NCBI GenBank assembly: GCA_949300325.1 | Contig: CASGDQ010000039.1 | Location: 1-33,995, forward strand | DNA length: 33,995 bases | Direction of reading: 5' to 3' | From: an uncultured Spirochaetales bacterium | GTDB lineage: Bacteria > Spirochaetota > Spirochaetia > Sphaerochaetales > Sphaerochaetaceae | Shown here: positions 23,149-31,991 of the stretch, piece by piece | How positions within the stretch are numbered: the stretch's first letter is position 1 | Layout: each line of letters starts with the position of its first letter | Program-made: the position numbers and the translations under genes | The notes under the pieces: generated by a model | Database searches by the model: none | The model's input: the letters and a program-made list of their open reading frames with translations, nothing else | Told to the model about the DNA's origin: nothing

Positions 23149-25494
23149 TCATATCAGTATGCCGATGGTGTGTACGATAAATGCCACAAGCCATGCTATC
23201 AGACACTGCATAACGACTACAGCTATGCTCCATCTCCTTCCCAGTTCTCTTCTTACCGTTGCAATTGCTGCAACACAAGGAGTGTAGAGCAGGGTGAATA
23301 CAAGGAATACGAATGCAGAGAACTGGGTGAACATGCCTTTTAGTGCGGCAATGTCCCCGCCGAGGAGCACCACCAGCGTGCTTACGACGCTTTCCTTTGC
23401 AGTAAAGCCGGTTATCAACGCCGTAGAAATCCTCCAATCGCTGAATCCGAGCGGTGCAAAAACAGGAGCTATCAGCGACCCTAGAGATGCCAGCATGCTG
23501 TAAGATGAATCGGTTACAAGATTGAGCCTTGTGTCGAAGCTCTGTAAAAACCAGACGATGATCGTTGCAAAGAATATGAGCGTGAAAGCTCTCGTGATGA
23601 AGTCCTTTGTCTTTTCCCATATCAGCTGGGATACATTCTTAGCCCTGGGCATCCTGTAGTTTGGGAGCTCGAGCACAAACGGCACAGGATTTCCCTTGAA
23701 TCCGGTGGATTTCAAAATAAGTGCGGCAATTATTCCGACAATAATGCCTATCAGGTAAAGCCCGATCATCACAAGGCTCTGGCATGAGCTGAAGAAGGCA
23801 GCAGTAAAAAGAGCATATATTGGAAGCTTTGCAGAGCAGGACATGAATGGCGTCAGCAGTATTGTCATCTTCCTATCCCTCTCGGAAGAGAGCGTCCTGG
23901 TAGCCATTATTGCTGGAACCGTGCATCCGAAGCCGATCAGCATAGGCACAAAGCTGCGTCCCGAAAGACCGATCTTTCTTAGAATCTTATCCATGACAAA
24001 GGAGACGCGGGCCATATATCCGCTATCTTCGAGTATCGAGAGAAAGAAGAACAGTACGACGATTATCGGCAAAAAGCTCAGTACGCTTCCAACGCCTGCG
24101 AATATGCCATCGATCACAAGCGAGTGAACTACGGGATTCAGCCCGAATGCCGTGAGGCCGGAATCGACAGCAGATGTGAGCTTATCTATCCCCATAGCCA
24201 GAAGATCGGACAATCCGGTTCCGATAGGACCGAAAGTCAGATAAAATATCAGGGCCATTATAAGCAAAAACGCAGGGATAGCCGTGAATCTGCCTGTGAG
24301 GATCTTGTCCGCTCTCAAGCTTCTTATTCTCTGTTTGCTTTCTGAAGGCTTTACAACGCTTTCGTCGCAGACTGCTTCTATAAAGGAAAATCTGGAATCG
24401 GCAAGGGAAGCTTCCCTGTCGCTTCCCGATTCGCTTTCAAGCTGGAGCAGTATGTGCTCCAATGTCTCTTTTTCGTTTTCATCCAGTTCAAGCTGCTCAA
24501 GTATCGGCTCGTCGTTCTCTACCAGCTTTGAAGCGGCAAAACGGACAGGCAGCCCGCTTCTTTTCGCATGGTCTTCGATGAGGTGCATGATTGCATGCAG
24601 GCTTCGGTGCATCGCTGTATCGCTGTCGCTTCCCTCCGAAGGGCAGAAGTCGACCCTCCCGGGGCTCTCCTTGAATCTGGCCACGTGCATCGCATGCTCT
24701 ATCAATTCTGCAATGCCTTCGTTTTTTGCTGCCGAAATAGGCACCACCGGAACGCCCAGCGCTTCCTCAAGCCTGTTGATGTCTATTGTCCCACCGTTCT
24801 CCCTAACCTCGTCCATCATATTCAGGGCGATGACAATCGGGATGTCCAGCTCTATAAGCTGCATCGTCAGATAAAGGTTCCTTTCTATATTTGTCGCATC
24901 AACGATGTTTATGATTCCATCAGGCCTGTCCTTTATCAGAAAATCCCTTGTGACTATCTCCTCGTTTGAAAAAGGGGAGAGCGAGTATATGCCAGGAAGG
25001 TCGACGACGGTTGCATTTTGTCCACGGATCTTCCCGTCTTTCCTGTCCACTGTGACTCCTGGAAAGTTGCCGACATGCTGGTTTGAACCTGTAAGCTGAT
25101 TGAAAAGCGTGGTCTTGCCGCTGTTTTGGTTTCCTGCAAGTGCGAATGTTATGCTTACGCTTTCCGGAATAAGAGGCTTGTCTCCCGGCTTATGCTGCAT
25201 CCTTTCTCCGATTTGCGGGTGGGCTATGCTTTTTTTCCTCTCTGACCCTTTTTCCCTGCTTTCTGGAGCATCAGCACTCATTATGCTTATCTGTGCCGCA
25301 TCCTCTTTCCTGAGCGTGAGTTCGTAACCTCTTACGCATAATTCGATCGGATCGCCCATGGGGGCTATTTTCACTAATGTGACTATTGTTTCAGGAGTCA
25401 GTCCCATATCAAGCAGATGTCTGCGTACAACACGGGGACCACCGACTGCAACTATTTTTGCCGATTTGTTTATTTCCAGCTTATCTAGCGTCAT
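23149..25494 (-). CDS. feoB: Fused FeoA-FeoB ferrous iron transporter
   Basis: A 781-residue fusion. Residues 1-75 are a FeoA SH3-like domain, followed by a charged linker to about 112. Next comes the FeoB G domain with G1 GNQNSGKTT, G3 DLPG, G4 NMMD and G5 SAAK, then a guanine-dissociation-inhibitor-like helical region. The C-terminal membrane core has the two Gate motifs, including VPMLIGFGCTVPAIMATRTL and the LLTPFMSCSAKLP segment. It imports Fe2+ under anaerobic conditions. The ATG at 25494 has GAGAGAGAT upstream. FeoA-FeoB fusions occur in several anaerobes. The fused FeoA removes the need for a separate gene. A glycosylase gene follows. Confidence 0.95.
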   Translation of the reverse strand: MTLDKLEINKSAKIVAVGGPRVVRRHLLDMGLTPETIVTLVKIAPMGDPIELCVRGYELTLRKEDAAQISIMSADAPESREKGSERKKSIAHPQIGERMQHKPGDKPLIPESVSITFALAGNQNSGKTTLFNQLTGSNQHVGNFPGVTVDRKDGKIRGQNATVVDLPGIYSLSPFSNEEIVTRDFLIKDRPDGIINIVDATNIERNLYLTMQLIELDIPIVIALNMMDEVRENGGTIDINRLEEALGVPVVPISAAKNEGIAELIEHAMHVARFKESPGRVDFCPSEGSDSDTAMHRSLHAIMHLIEDHAKRSGLPVRFAASKLVENDEPILEQLELDENEKETLEHILLQLESESGSDREASLADSRFSFIEAVCDESVVKPSESKQRIRSLRADKILTGRFTAIPAFLLIMALIFYLTFGPIGTGLSDLLAMGIDKLTSAVDSGLTAFGLNPVVHSLVIDGIFAGVGSVLSFLPIIVVLFFFLSILEDSGYMARVSFVMDKILRKIGLSGRSFVPMLIGFGCTVPAIMATRTLSSERDRKMTILLTPFMSCSAKLPIYALFTAAFFSSCQSLVMIGLYLIGIIVGIIAALILKSTGFKGNPVPFVLELPNYRMPRAKNVSQLIWEKTKDFITRAFTLIFFATIIVWFLQSFDTRLNLVTDSSYSMLASLGSLIAPVFAPLGFSDWRISTALITGFTAKESVVSTLVVLLGGDIAALKGMFTQFSAFVFLVFTLLYTPCVAAIATVRRELGRRWSIAVVVMQCLIAWLVAFIVHTIGILI

Positions 25495-25514
25495 ATATCT
25501 CTCTCAGCTTGGAT

Positions 25515-25542
25515 GATATAGCCGAGCATTACCTTTATTCAA
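25515..25542 (-). promoter_or_regulatory. Possible promoter of feoAB
   Basis: On the minus strand TTGAAT (25542-25537) and TATATC (25520-25515) are 16 bp apart, about 20 nt upstream of the start. No recognisable Fur box overlaps it. Confidence 0.4.
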
Positions 25543-25562
25543 GATGTGTGGGATAAATAAAA

Positions 25563-25634
25563 TACTCCCGGGCGGAATCGAACCGCCACTGTTCCCTCCG
25601 GAGGGGAATGTAATATCCATTTTACTACGGGAGC
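25563..25634 (-). tRNA. tRNA-Arg (anticodon CCG)
   Basis: Acceptor GCTCCCG/CGGGAGT with one G-U pair, D arm, anticodon arm TTCCC-CTCCGGA-GGGAA, T arm with TTCGATT and discriminator A. It reads CGG. It lies alone upstream of feoAB with its own promoter; CCA is not encoded. Confidence 0.95.
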
Positions 25635-25644
25635 ACTAGAAAGA

Positions 25645-25673
25645 TGTTTACAGTTTTCTCTTTAAATTGTCAA
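25645..25673 (-). promoter_or_regulatory. Promoter of tRNA-Arg(CCG)
   Basis: A perfect TTGACA (25673-25668) is followed after 17 bp by TAAACA (25650-25645). The tRNA starts about 10 nt later. Confidence 0.6.
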
Positions 25674-25929
25674 TTATTTTGTTCTTTTTATACTCTTATG
25701 CATTTAAAGCATCTTATCTTAATTTTTAATCAGGATGTACGCCTTCATATGTTTTTATTGAGTATGCAGGATTTAAGCTCTGGAGAGGTGAGTTAATAAC
25801 TAATATTATACATTTTTAATATGTAAATCGTATAATAAAAGTATAATTTCATATATAGTGATATATCTAAAAGATATAAATGTTTCAGCTTCCTTCTTTT
25901 CATGATATCATTTGCTCAGGAGCATTATC
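25674..25929. other. AT-rich interval upstream of the GH3 gene
   Basis: Very AT-rich DNA with TATAAT-like boxes around 25832-25850, a GATATATC palindrome at 25860-25867, and AGGAG at 25918-25922 as ribosome site. No open frame or RNA gene is recognised. It probably contains the GH3 promoter and any operator. Confidence 0.45.
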
Positions 25930-28338
25930 ATGGCAAGATGGCAAAGGCTGCAATATCTTCCCTCTCTTACTCTTGGAGAGGATGGAAAAAGGGTTACCGG
26001 AAGTCCTTCACATATCAATCTTTCACGGCGCGCCGCCTCCGAGGGTGCAGTATTGTTGAAAAATGATTCTTCTCTTCTTCCTTTGAGCGGGGTCAGGCTT
26101 GCCCCTTTTGGGAAGGGAATTTATGACTATGTCAAAGGTGGAGGAGGCAGCGGAGATGTTACAGTCTCTTATGTCCGCAATATCATGGACGCTCTTCTTG
26201 AGAAGGAGAGGGAGGGCAGGATCGGTCTTTTCGAGCCGCTTGCCGATTATTATTCCTCATATGTTCGTGATGAATATGCAGGCGGAGGGATTCCTGGACT
26301 AATAGCAGAAGCTGAATTTCCTGATAAGATTGCAAGGGAAGCTTCCCGGTTTTGTGATGTGGCATTGATTGTCATAAGCAGGTATTCAGGAGAGAACTGG
26401 GATAGGTTTGCAAAAGGAGCTCCTGTCTTTTCTACGGAAAAGGAAACTGAGAAACTGTTGGAAAAACAGGCCTCGATCTTCGAAAAGGGAGATTTTTACC
26501 TGAGTGCAAAAGAAGAGGAGATGGTATCCTCGGTTGTAAAGCTTTTTGAGAACGTGGTAGTTGTTTTGAATGCCGGCGGGGTGATGGATGTGTCCTGGAT
26601 AAAAAATTGCAAGAATATCAAGGCCGCCATTCATGCATTCCAAGGAGGAATGGAAGGAGGTTCGGCTGTTGCTGATCTTCTTGTTGGAAATTCATGTCCT
26701 TCCGGCAGGCTTACCGATACGTATGCGTATTCTCTTGAGGATTATCCTTCCACTGCAGGCTTCCATGAGGATATCGGATATGTGGAATACATCGAGGATA
26801 TTTTTGTAGGCTATAGATATTTCTCAACAATCCCTCTTGCCAGCAACAAGGTCTGTTATCCATTCGGATATGGATTATCCTATACATCCTTTATCCTCAA
26901 GGAAAAGAGAGCAGAATACGATAGGGGGTGTGTCAGCCTTACAATCGAGGTTGAGAACACTGGTGCTTTCAGGTCAAAAGATGTCATAGAAATATACACG
27001 CAGGCTCCTGATGGAAAGCTTGATAAACCGGCTAGAGTATTATCTGCGTTTAAGAAAACAGTTTCGATCAATCCTTATAATAAGGTGGAAGTCGATCTGA
27101 ATTTCCTTCTTTCGGATGTGGCAAGCTATGATGATGAGGGCCTTGTGTCCTTGTCGTCCTTCGTGCTTGAAAGGGGGGATTATACGTTTTATGTGACAGA
27201 TGACGGCCTTAATTTCAGCAAACTTTCCCTTGTTGTGCATCTATCTGAGGATGTTGTTGTATCCCGCCACGAGGCGCTTCTGCAGCCATCCCTTTTGAAA
27301 AAAAGGATGAAAAAGGATGGTTCCTTTTCTTCTGTTGCAAACAGAGGTAGTGCCGCTCCTTTGAGCATTTTACCGCGGCAAAGCGATAGTGAAATGGATT
27401 TTTACTTTCCAGCTCAGAGAGCTGTAGAAAGAAGACGGGAATTTGACAACTGCAATCCCAGGCTCATTGATGTGGCAGAAAAAAGGATGGAGCTTGATGA
27501 TTTCATTGCCGCATTGGATCTCGATACCCTTATCGATCTAGCCGGTGGACAGGTGAACACAGGAGTTGCGAATACCTGCGGGTTTGGCAATCAGAGCAGC
27601 TATGGAATTGTTAATGCCATGACTGCAGACGGCCCGGCAGGTCTCAGGATCAAAGCGGAATGCGGAGTCTTCACAACCGCCTGGCCATGTGCCTGCCTCC
27701 TTGCTTCCAGCTGGGATGAGCAGCTGGTGGAGGAGGTTGGAAGAGCCGCTGGAAGCGAGGTTAAAGAGAACAATATCGCAGTTTGGCTTACTCCTGCGGT
27801 AAACATACATAGAAGCCCTCTTTGCGGAAGGAATTTCGAGTATTACTCGGAAGATCCGCTCTTATCTGGAAAAATAGGTGCGGCAATGGTCCGAGGCATA
27901 GAGTCCAATGGAATAGGAGCATGCGTAAAGCATTTCGCTTTCAACAACAAGGAGACAAACCGGAAGGACAGCGACTCAAGGGTCTCGGAGAGGGCCGCCA
28001 GAGAAATCTATCTCAAGCAGTTTGAAATAATTGTAAAAGAGGCCTCTCCTGTCTCAATGATGTGTTCATATAATTTAGTGAACGGCATCAGAGTATCTGA
28101 AAACCATGAGCTGCTGACAAAAATCCTTCGTGAAGATTGGGGATATGAGGGCCTATTGATGACCGACTGGTGGACCCATGGGGAGCATTATCTGGAGCTT
28201 CTGGCTGGAATCGACTTGAAAATGGCTACAGGCTTTCCTGAAAGGCTGCGCCTTGCTTATGACAAAGGGGCTATTACCAGAAAAGATCTCGAAAACAGTG
28301 CAAGGCATCTGCTGGGTGCTTTGCTCAGGCTGGATTGA
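25930..28338 (+). CDS. Domain-permuted GH3 beta-glucosidase
   Basis: This 802-residue glycosidase has the usual GH3 order reversed. Residues about 1-320 are the alpha/beta sandwich domain normally at the C-terminus, including AASEGAVLLKND and FGYGLSYTSF. A fibronectin-III-like domain follows (about 325-430). The TIM-barrel domain comes last (about 490-795), with MTADGPAGLR, CVKHFAFNN and the nucleophile Asp746 in LMTDWW. The same permutation is known in some gut-bacterial beta-glucosidases. No signal peptide is visible, so it is cytoplasmic and would split imported oligosaccharides. The ATG at 25930 has AGGAG at 7 nt. Confidence 0.92.
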   Translation: MARWQRLQYLPSLTLGEDGKRVTGSPSHINLSRRAASEGAVLLKNDSSLLPLSGVRLAPFGKGIYDYVKGGGGSGDVTVSYVRNIMDALLEKEREGRIGLFEPLADYYSSYVRDEYAGGGIPGLIAEAEFPDKIAREASRFCDVALIVISRYSGENWDRFAKGAPVFSTEKETEKLLEKQASIFEKGDFYLSAKEEEMVSSVVKLFENVVVVLNAGGVMDVSWIKNCKNIKAAIHAFQGGMEGGSAVADLLVGNSCPSGRLTDTYAYSLEDYPSTAGFHEDIGYVEYIEDIFVGYRYFSTIPLASNKVCYPFGYGLSYTSFILKEKRAEYDRGCVSLTIEVENTGAFRSKDVIEIYTQAPDGKLDKPARVLSAFKKTVSINPYNKVEVDLNFLLSDVASYDDEGLVSLSSFVLERGDYTFYVTDDGLNFSKLSLVVHLSEDVVVSRHEALLQPSLLKKRMKKDGSFSSVANRGSAAPLSILPRQSDSEMDFYFPAQRAVERRREFDNCNPRLIDVAEKRMELDDFIAALDLDTLIDLAGGQVNTGVANTCGFGNQSSYGIVNAMTADGPAGLRIKAECGVFTTAWPCACLLASSWDEQLVEEVGRAAGSEVKENNIAVWLTPAVNIHRSPLCGRNFEYYSEDPLLSGKIGAAMVRGIESNGIGACVKHFAFNNKETNRKDSDSRVSERAAREIYLKQFEIIVKEASPVSMMCSYNLVNGIRVSENHELLTKILREDWGYEGLLMTDWWTHGEHYLELLAGIDLKMATGFPERLRLAYDKGAITRKDLENSARHLLGALLRLD

Positions 28339-28360
28339 TCTGGCATACGCCCCATGCATT

Positions 28361-29581
28361 TCACAATTCTAGGCTTTTTATGTACTCATCCATGCTTTGT
28401 GCGACTTTTTTAGCGTAGCTGACAGCTTCGACTACGGTCCTGGCTCCAAGCACGACGTCTCCTGCTGCAAAGATGCCTGCTCGGGTCGTCTCCCCGTTTT
28501 CGTCTGTAAGAAGAAGGCCGTTAGCGCTTGGTTTGAGACCTTCCGTCGTATCCACGAGCTTGCTCTTAGGCCCTTGGCTTATTGCGATGATCGTGTTATC
28601 TGCATAAAACTTGATCTCTTCTTCCTCTTCTTTGATGATGGCGCCGTTTTCATCCAATATGGTTCTTTTGAATACGGGGCCGTCTTTTTCTATCCTTATA
28701 GGGCGCATGCACCAGGAGAATTCGGCACCTTCCAGTTTTGTATACTCGATCTCTTCCGTTGCTGCCTCTGAAGTGTTTCTTCTGGCGAACAGCGTCACTT
28801 TGTGCTCCCCGCTCCTCATGATCGTTCTTGCCACATCCATGGCAGTATTGCCGACTCCTATTATTGCGATGTTCTTGCCCAGGGTATAAGCATCGGGGTT
28901 TGCCAAAAAATCGATGGCAAAATGCACATTTCCAAGAGTCTCTCCTGGTATGGACAGCTTTTTCGGCCTCCAGACGCCGGTTCCGATGAATATCGCCTTG
29001 TAGCCGTCGCGCAGCAGGTCGTCTATCACCAGCGCTCCTCCGATTGTCGTGTTTGGCCTGATGTTTATGCCCATTTTATCCAGCTTTTTCCTGTAACGGG
29101 CTAAAAGGGACTTTGGAAGCCTGAATTCGGGGATGCCATACTGCAGCACTCCGCCGATCTTGTCCCTGGCATCAAAGATAGTCACATCGTATCCTCTTTT
29201 CTTCATCTCGATTGCAATCGTGATACCAGCCGGTCCCGCACCGATTACCGCAACCATCTTTCCGTTGCTTTTTTCCATATCGATTTCCATCTGATCCAAG
29301 CAAGCTTCGGAAATATAGTTTTCAATCGAGGAAATGTGTATCCCTTCGCCCTTGCGGGAGAGCACACAGTGCCCTTCGCACTGCTTTTGATGATCGCATA
29401 CGAGGGAGCAGATCACGCTGAGCGGATTGTTTTCAAAAAGCATGCATCCGGCTTCTTTGACTTTGTTCTCTTTGAGTTTTTTTATCATCTCTGGGATATC
29501 CGTATTGATGGGGCATCCTGTTCTGCATAATGGTTTCTTGCATTGCAGACAGCGTTCGGCTTCTTCGATTACGTGTACCAT
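28361..29581 (-). CDS. GltD/NfnB-like NAD(P)-dependent FAD oxidoreductase
   Basis: The protein is 406 residues. An N-terminal cysteine-rich domain (CLQCKKPLCRTGCP and CSLVCDHQKQCEGHC) binds 4Fe-4S clusters. A FAD fold follows with GAGPAG near residue 116, then an NAD(P) fold with GVGNTAMD, and a C-terminal AGDV flavin contact. It resembles the glutamate synthase small subunit and NfnB; no gltB or nfnA is next to it, so a self-standing or ferredoxin-linked role is possible. AAGGAGG precedes two ATGs: 29581 has better spacing than 29584. It is convergent with the GH3 gene, 22 nt apart. Confidence 0.87.
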   Translation of the reverse strand: MVHVIEEAERCLQCKKPLCRTGCPINTDIPEMIKKLKENKVKEAGCMLFENNPLSVICSLVCDHQKQCEGHCVLSRKGEGIHISSIENYISEACLDQMEIDMEKSNGKMVAVIGAGPAGITIAIEMKKRGYDVTIFDARDKIGGVLQYGIPEFRLPKSLLARYRKKLDKMGINIRPNTTIGGALVIDDLLRDGYKAIFIGTGVWRPKKLSIPGETLGNVHFAIDFLANPDAYTLGKNIAIIGVGNTAMDVARTIMRSGEHKVTLFARRNTSEAATEEIEYTKLEGAEFSWCMRPIRIEKDGPVFKRTILDENGAIIKEEEEEIKFYADNTIIAISQGPKSKLVDTTEGLKPSANGLLLTDENGETTRAGIFAAGDVVLGARTVVEAVSYAKKVAQSMDEYIKSLEL

Positions 29582-29712
29582 CATCTCCTCCTTTTAAAAA
29601 TGGAACATAGTTTCATTTTATCAAATTTACTAAACATGTCCAGTCCTGTGTGATTCTTGATGATGTTTTTTTTGAAAGGTTTTATCATAAAACAAGGATT
29701 TGAAGGAACATC

Positions 29713-30498
29713 ATGCTTATACCGGGAATTGTATCTGTCACATTCAAGACTCTGGATTTCAGCAGCATCATTTTCCTGGCCTCGAAGTCTCAGCTGGAGG
29801 CTATTGAGTGGAGCGAAGGGTGGCACGTTGAGTGTGGAAATGAAAAGGTTGCCGATGAAATCGGAAGACGCACGCGCGAATCAGGCCTTGCTGTTGCCGC
29901 TTTCGGCTCGTATTACAAGCTTGGAAAGAAAATGGATTTCATGTCTCGGCTTAAAACGTCATTGGCTCTGGGTGCCGATACGCTGAGAATATGGATAGGA
30001 GAAAGGCCTTCTTGCGAGATTTATGCTTCAAAAAGGCATGATATGGTAAAAGAGGCTCGCTTGATTGCTGATATTGCAGCAGATCATGGCGTTGTCATAG
30101 CCTGCGAATGGCACCGCAATACGCTTACGGATACAAACGAAAGCGGCTTGGCTTTTCTTGAGGAGGTGGATAGGAAGAATTTCCGCACTCTTTGGCAGCC
30201 TTCTCCTGACATGTGCATAAAAAAGAGGAAAGAAGGTCTTGAAAAGCTTGGTAAAAGGCTTGTCAATTTTCATGTATATCAGTGGAATCAGCTTGAAAGG
30301 CTTCCTCTGAGCAAAGGCAAAGATGAATGGATTTCGTATTTTTCCATACCCGATCCTCTTATCAGGCGGTATGCGCTTCTTGAGTTCGTCCAAAACGACA
30401 GCATAAAGCAGTTTCATGAAGATGCCCGATGCCTTAAAGAAATGCTGGAAATTATAAATGCCCGATCTGCTAAGGTGCCCAATCAAGATAAAGTATAA
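29713..30498 (+). CDS. Sugar phosphate isomerase/epimerase-type TIM barrel
   Basis: A xylose-isomerase-like TIM-barrel protein (AP endonuclease 2 family) of 261 residues. Metal- and substrate-binding positions appear at EWSEGWHVE (residues about 31-39), GADTLRIWIGERP, IACEWHRNTLTD and LVNFHVYQW. Such enzymes isomerise or epimerise sugars and inositols. The ATG at 29713 has AAGGA at 5 nt. It lies near the GH3 and GltD-like genes, divergent from the latter. The substrate is unknown. A 10-bp hairpin overlaps its stop codon. Confidence 0.82.
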   Translation: MLIPGIVSVTFKTLDFSSIIFLASKSQLEAIEWSEGWHVECGNEKVADEIGRRTRESGLAVAAFGSYYKLGKKMDFMSRLKTSLALGADTLRIWIGERPSCEIYASKRHDMVKEARLIADIAADHGVVIACEWHRNTLTDTNESGLAFLEEVDRKNFRTLWQPSPDMCIKKRKEGLEKLGKRLVNFHVYQWNQLERLPLSKGKDEWISYFSIPDPLIRRYALLEFVQNDSIKQFHEDARCLKEMLEIINARSAKVPNQDKV

Positions 30499-30518
30499 GG
30501 CATATTTCTATACTTTAT
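30488..30518 (+). terminator. Hairpin overlapping the isomerase stop codon
   Basis: Perfect 10-bp arms ATAAAGTATA and TATACTTTAT flank an 11-nt loop; the TAA stop is in the left arm. Only a weak T run follows, so it may be a weak terminator or an mRNA-stabilising hairpin. Confidence 0.5.
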
Positions 30519-30606
30519 ATTGGTTAATTACTTTTACTGTGAGCAATAAATTAAATTAAAAAGAATGCGCATTTTTTTTCAACCGTTTTTCATAAGGAGG
30601 AAACCG

Positions 30607-31065
30607 ATGGGTAACGGTTTTTCTGAAAAAGCAGGAGAGGATGAAATAATCATCCTTATTGGAGAAATGGAAAGGAGAATGAAAAAAACTATGAAAAAAA
30701 ATCGTAATCTGATCATTTTGCAGATAATTCTTTCTGCTTTATGCCTTTTACTGCTGGCATCAAGCTGCTCGCAGATGGGTTTTGATGATTTATTCAAAAA
30801 AGACAGCTATGGCGCAAAGGACTTGGAAGGGCTCACGTTTTATTCAGACGATGACAGCCTGGGGTTCTCTTCTGTCAGCTTTTTTTCAGATGGCAAAGGA
30901 GTTGTTTCAGAAGGAGGAAGGGCGCCTGATAAGGAAATGACCTATACCGATGATGCCATTGTCTGCAATGGGATAAGCTATGTCTTGGATATACAGCTTT
31001 TCTTCGACTACATCGAAATCTCGTCTGACGATGGACGCAATGTGGTATTTTCGCTTGAGGCATGA
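30607..31065 (+). CDS. Hypothetical lipoprotein
   Basis: I recognise no family for this 152-residue protein. A hydrophobic helix runs into LLLLASSC, a plausible spirochaetal lipobox, so it should be lipid-anchored; the rest is a small acidic domain. AAGGAGG at 6 nt supports ATG 30607. This leaves an unusually long 35-residue segment before the signal helix; a start at 30680 or 30692 (MKKTMKKNRN) would give a normal signal peptide but has a poorly spaced ribosome site. AACCGTT and AACGGTT (30581-30587 and 30613-30619) flank the ribosome site and start codon and could form a stem presenting them in the loop. Confidence 0.65.
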   Translation: MGNGFSEKAGEDEIIILIGEMERRMKKTMKKNRNLIILQIILSALCLLLLASSCSQMGFDDLFKKDSYGAKDLEGLTFYSDDDSLGFSSVSFFSDGKGVVSEGGRAPDKEMTYTDDAIVCNGISYVLDIQLFFDYIEISSDDGRNVVFSLEA

Positions 31066-31082
31066 ATTTTAAAAGATGGTCC

Positions 31083-31107
31083 AAAGGGGGGATCTTCCCC
31101 CTTTTTT
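31083..31107 (+). terminator. Rho-independent terminator
   Basis: Stem AAAGGGGG/CCCCCTTT with a short GATCTT-region loop is followed by TTTTTT. It separates the lipoprotein and patatin genes and argues against the long patatin start at 31062. Confidence 0.9.
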
Positions 31108-31151
31108 CATTGCAAAATCATCAGATAGGTTGTACAAACGGAAATAGGGAT

Positions 31152-31991
31152 ATGAAAATAGGCGTTACGGATTCCGGCGGCGGGTTCAGGGATATTTATG
31201 GAGTGGGGGTTTTGGATTATTGCCTCGACCATTTCATTTCTTTTGATTTATGTCTGGCTGTTTCTGCAGGAGGTGCCAACATGGCATCATTTATTGCAGG
31301 TCAGCGAGGCAGGAATCTCAAGTTCTATACAGAGTATGGACAGAGAAAGGAATATGTGAGCCTGAAGAATTTCATACATACCGGCAATTATATCAACCTT
31401 GATTATGTTTATGGATTCCTGTCAAACGACGGGGGAGAATATCCTTTAGACTATGATGCCTTTGAAAAGAATCCTACAGACCTGATTGTCGTTGCAGAGG
31501 AAGCTGAAAGCGGCAGGACCCGCTATTTTAACAAGAATGATGTGCACCGCAATGACTATGGAATTTTCATGGCCACCGCTTCGCTGCCTGGGATAAACCG
31601 TCCGTATGTCAGGGATGAAATTGCATATTTTGACGGTGCTCTCGCCGATCCTGTCCCGATCGATAAGGCCTTGAGCGAAGGCTGTGACAAGATTGTCGTG
31701 CTTTTGAGCTGGCCGGTTTCAAAGAAGAGATCTAGCGGCAAGGACCGTGCTATGGCAGGCATAATCGGGAAAAAATATCCATTAGCAGCAGAAAATCTCA
31801 AAAAGAGGGCCTCAAGGTATAACGCGGGGGTTTTGAAGGCTCTTGAGCTGGAAAAGGAAGGAAGAGCTCTTGTTCTTGCTCCCGAGCAAACGGATGGAGT
31901 CAGTACGCTAAGCAGGGATTGCCGGGCCCTTATGAAGCTTTATGAGAGAGGTTACAAGGATGGAGAGAAGATTTCCAAGTGGCTCAAATGA
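31152..31991 (+). CDS. Patatin-like phospholipase (YjjU-like)
   Basis: The 279-residue protein has the patatin layout: an oxyanion-type segment VTDSGGGFRDIYGVGVLD at the N-terminus, a nucleophile elbow and a catalytic Asp in FDGALADPVPI. The elbow reads LAVSAGGAN, with Ala in place of the first Gly of GxSxG. Such enzymes hydrolyse acyl lipids in the cytoplasm or at the membrane. The ATG at 31152 follows AATAGGG and gives the family's usual start; the longer frame crosses a terminator. Its stop overlaps the end of the decayed MATE gene on the other strand. Confidence 0.85.
   Translation: MKIGVTDSGGGFRDIYGVGVLDYCLDHFISFDLCLAVSAGGANMASFIAGQRGRNLKFYTEYGQRKEYVSLKNFIHTGNYINLDYVYGFLSNDGGEYPLDYDAFEKNPTDLIVVAEEAESGRTRYFNKNDVHRNDYGIFMATASLPGINRPYVRDEIAYFDGALADPVPIDKALSEGCDKIVVLLSWPVSKKRSSGKDRAMAGIIGKKYPLAAENLKKRASRYNAGVLKALELEKEGRALVLAPEQTDGVSTLSRDCRALMKLYERGYKDGEKISKWLK

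Noticed and set aside
24284..24874. A 196-codon open frame antisense to the feoB G domain
   Set aside because: It is a mirror frame of a strongly conserved gene, rich in Ser and Leu as expected for such shadows, with no ribosome site or family match.
25500..25562. A Fur box upstream of feoAB
   Set aside because: I looked for a GATAATGATAATCATTATC-like dyad and saw none; iron control, if present, uses another site.
31062..31991. Long form of the patatin gene starting at 31062
   Set aside because: Its first 30 codons cross a strong terminator and have no family counterpart; ATG 31152 fits.
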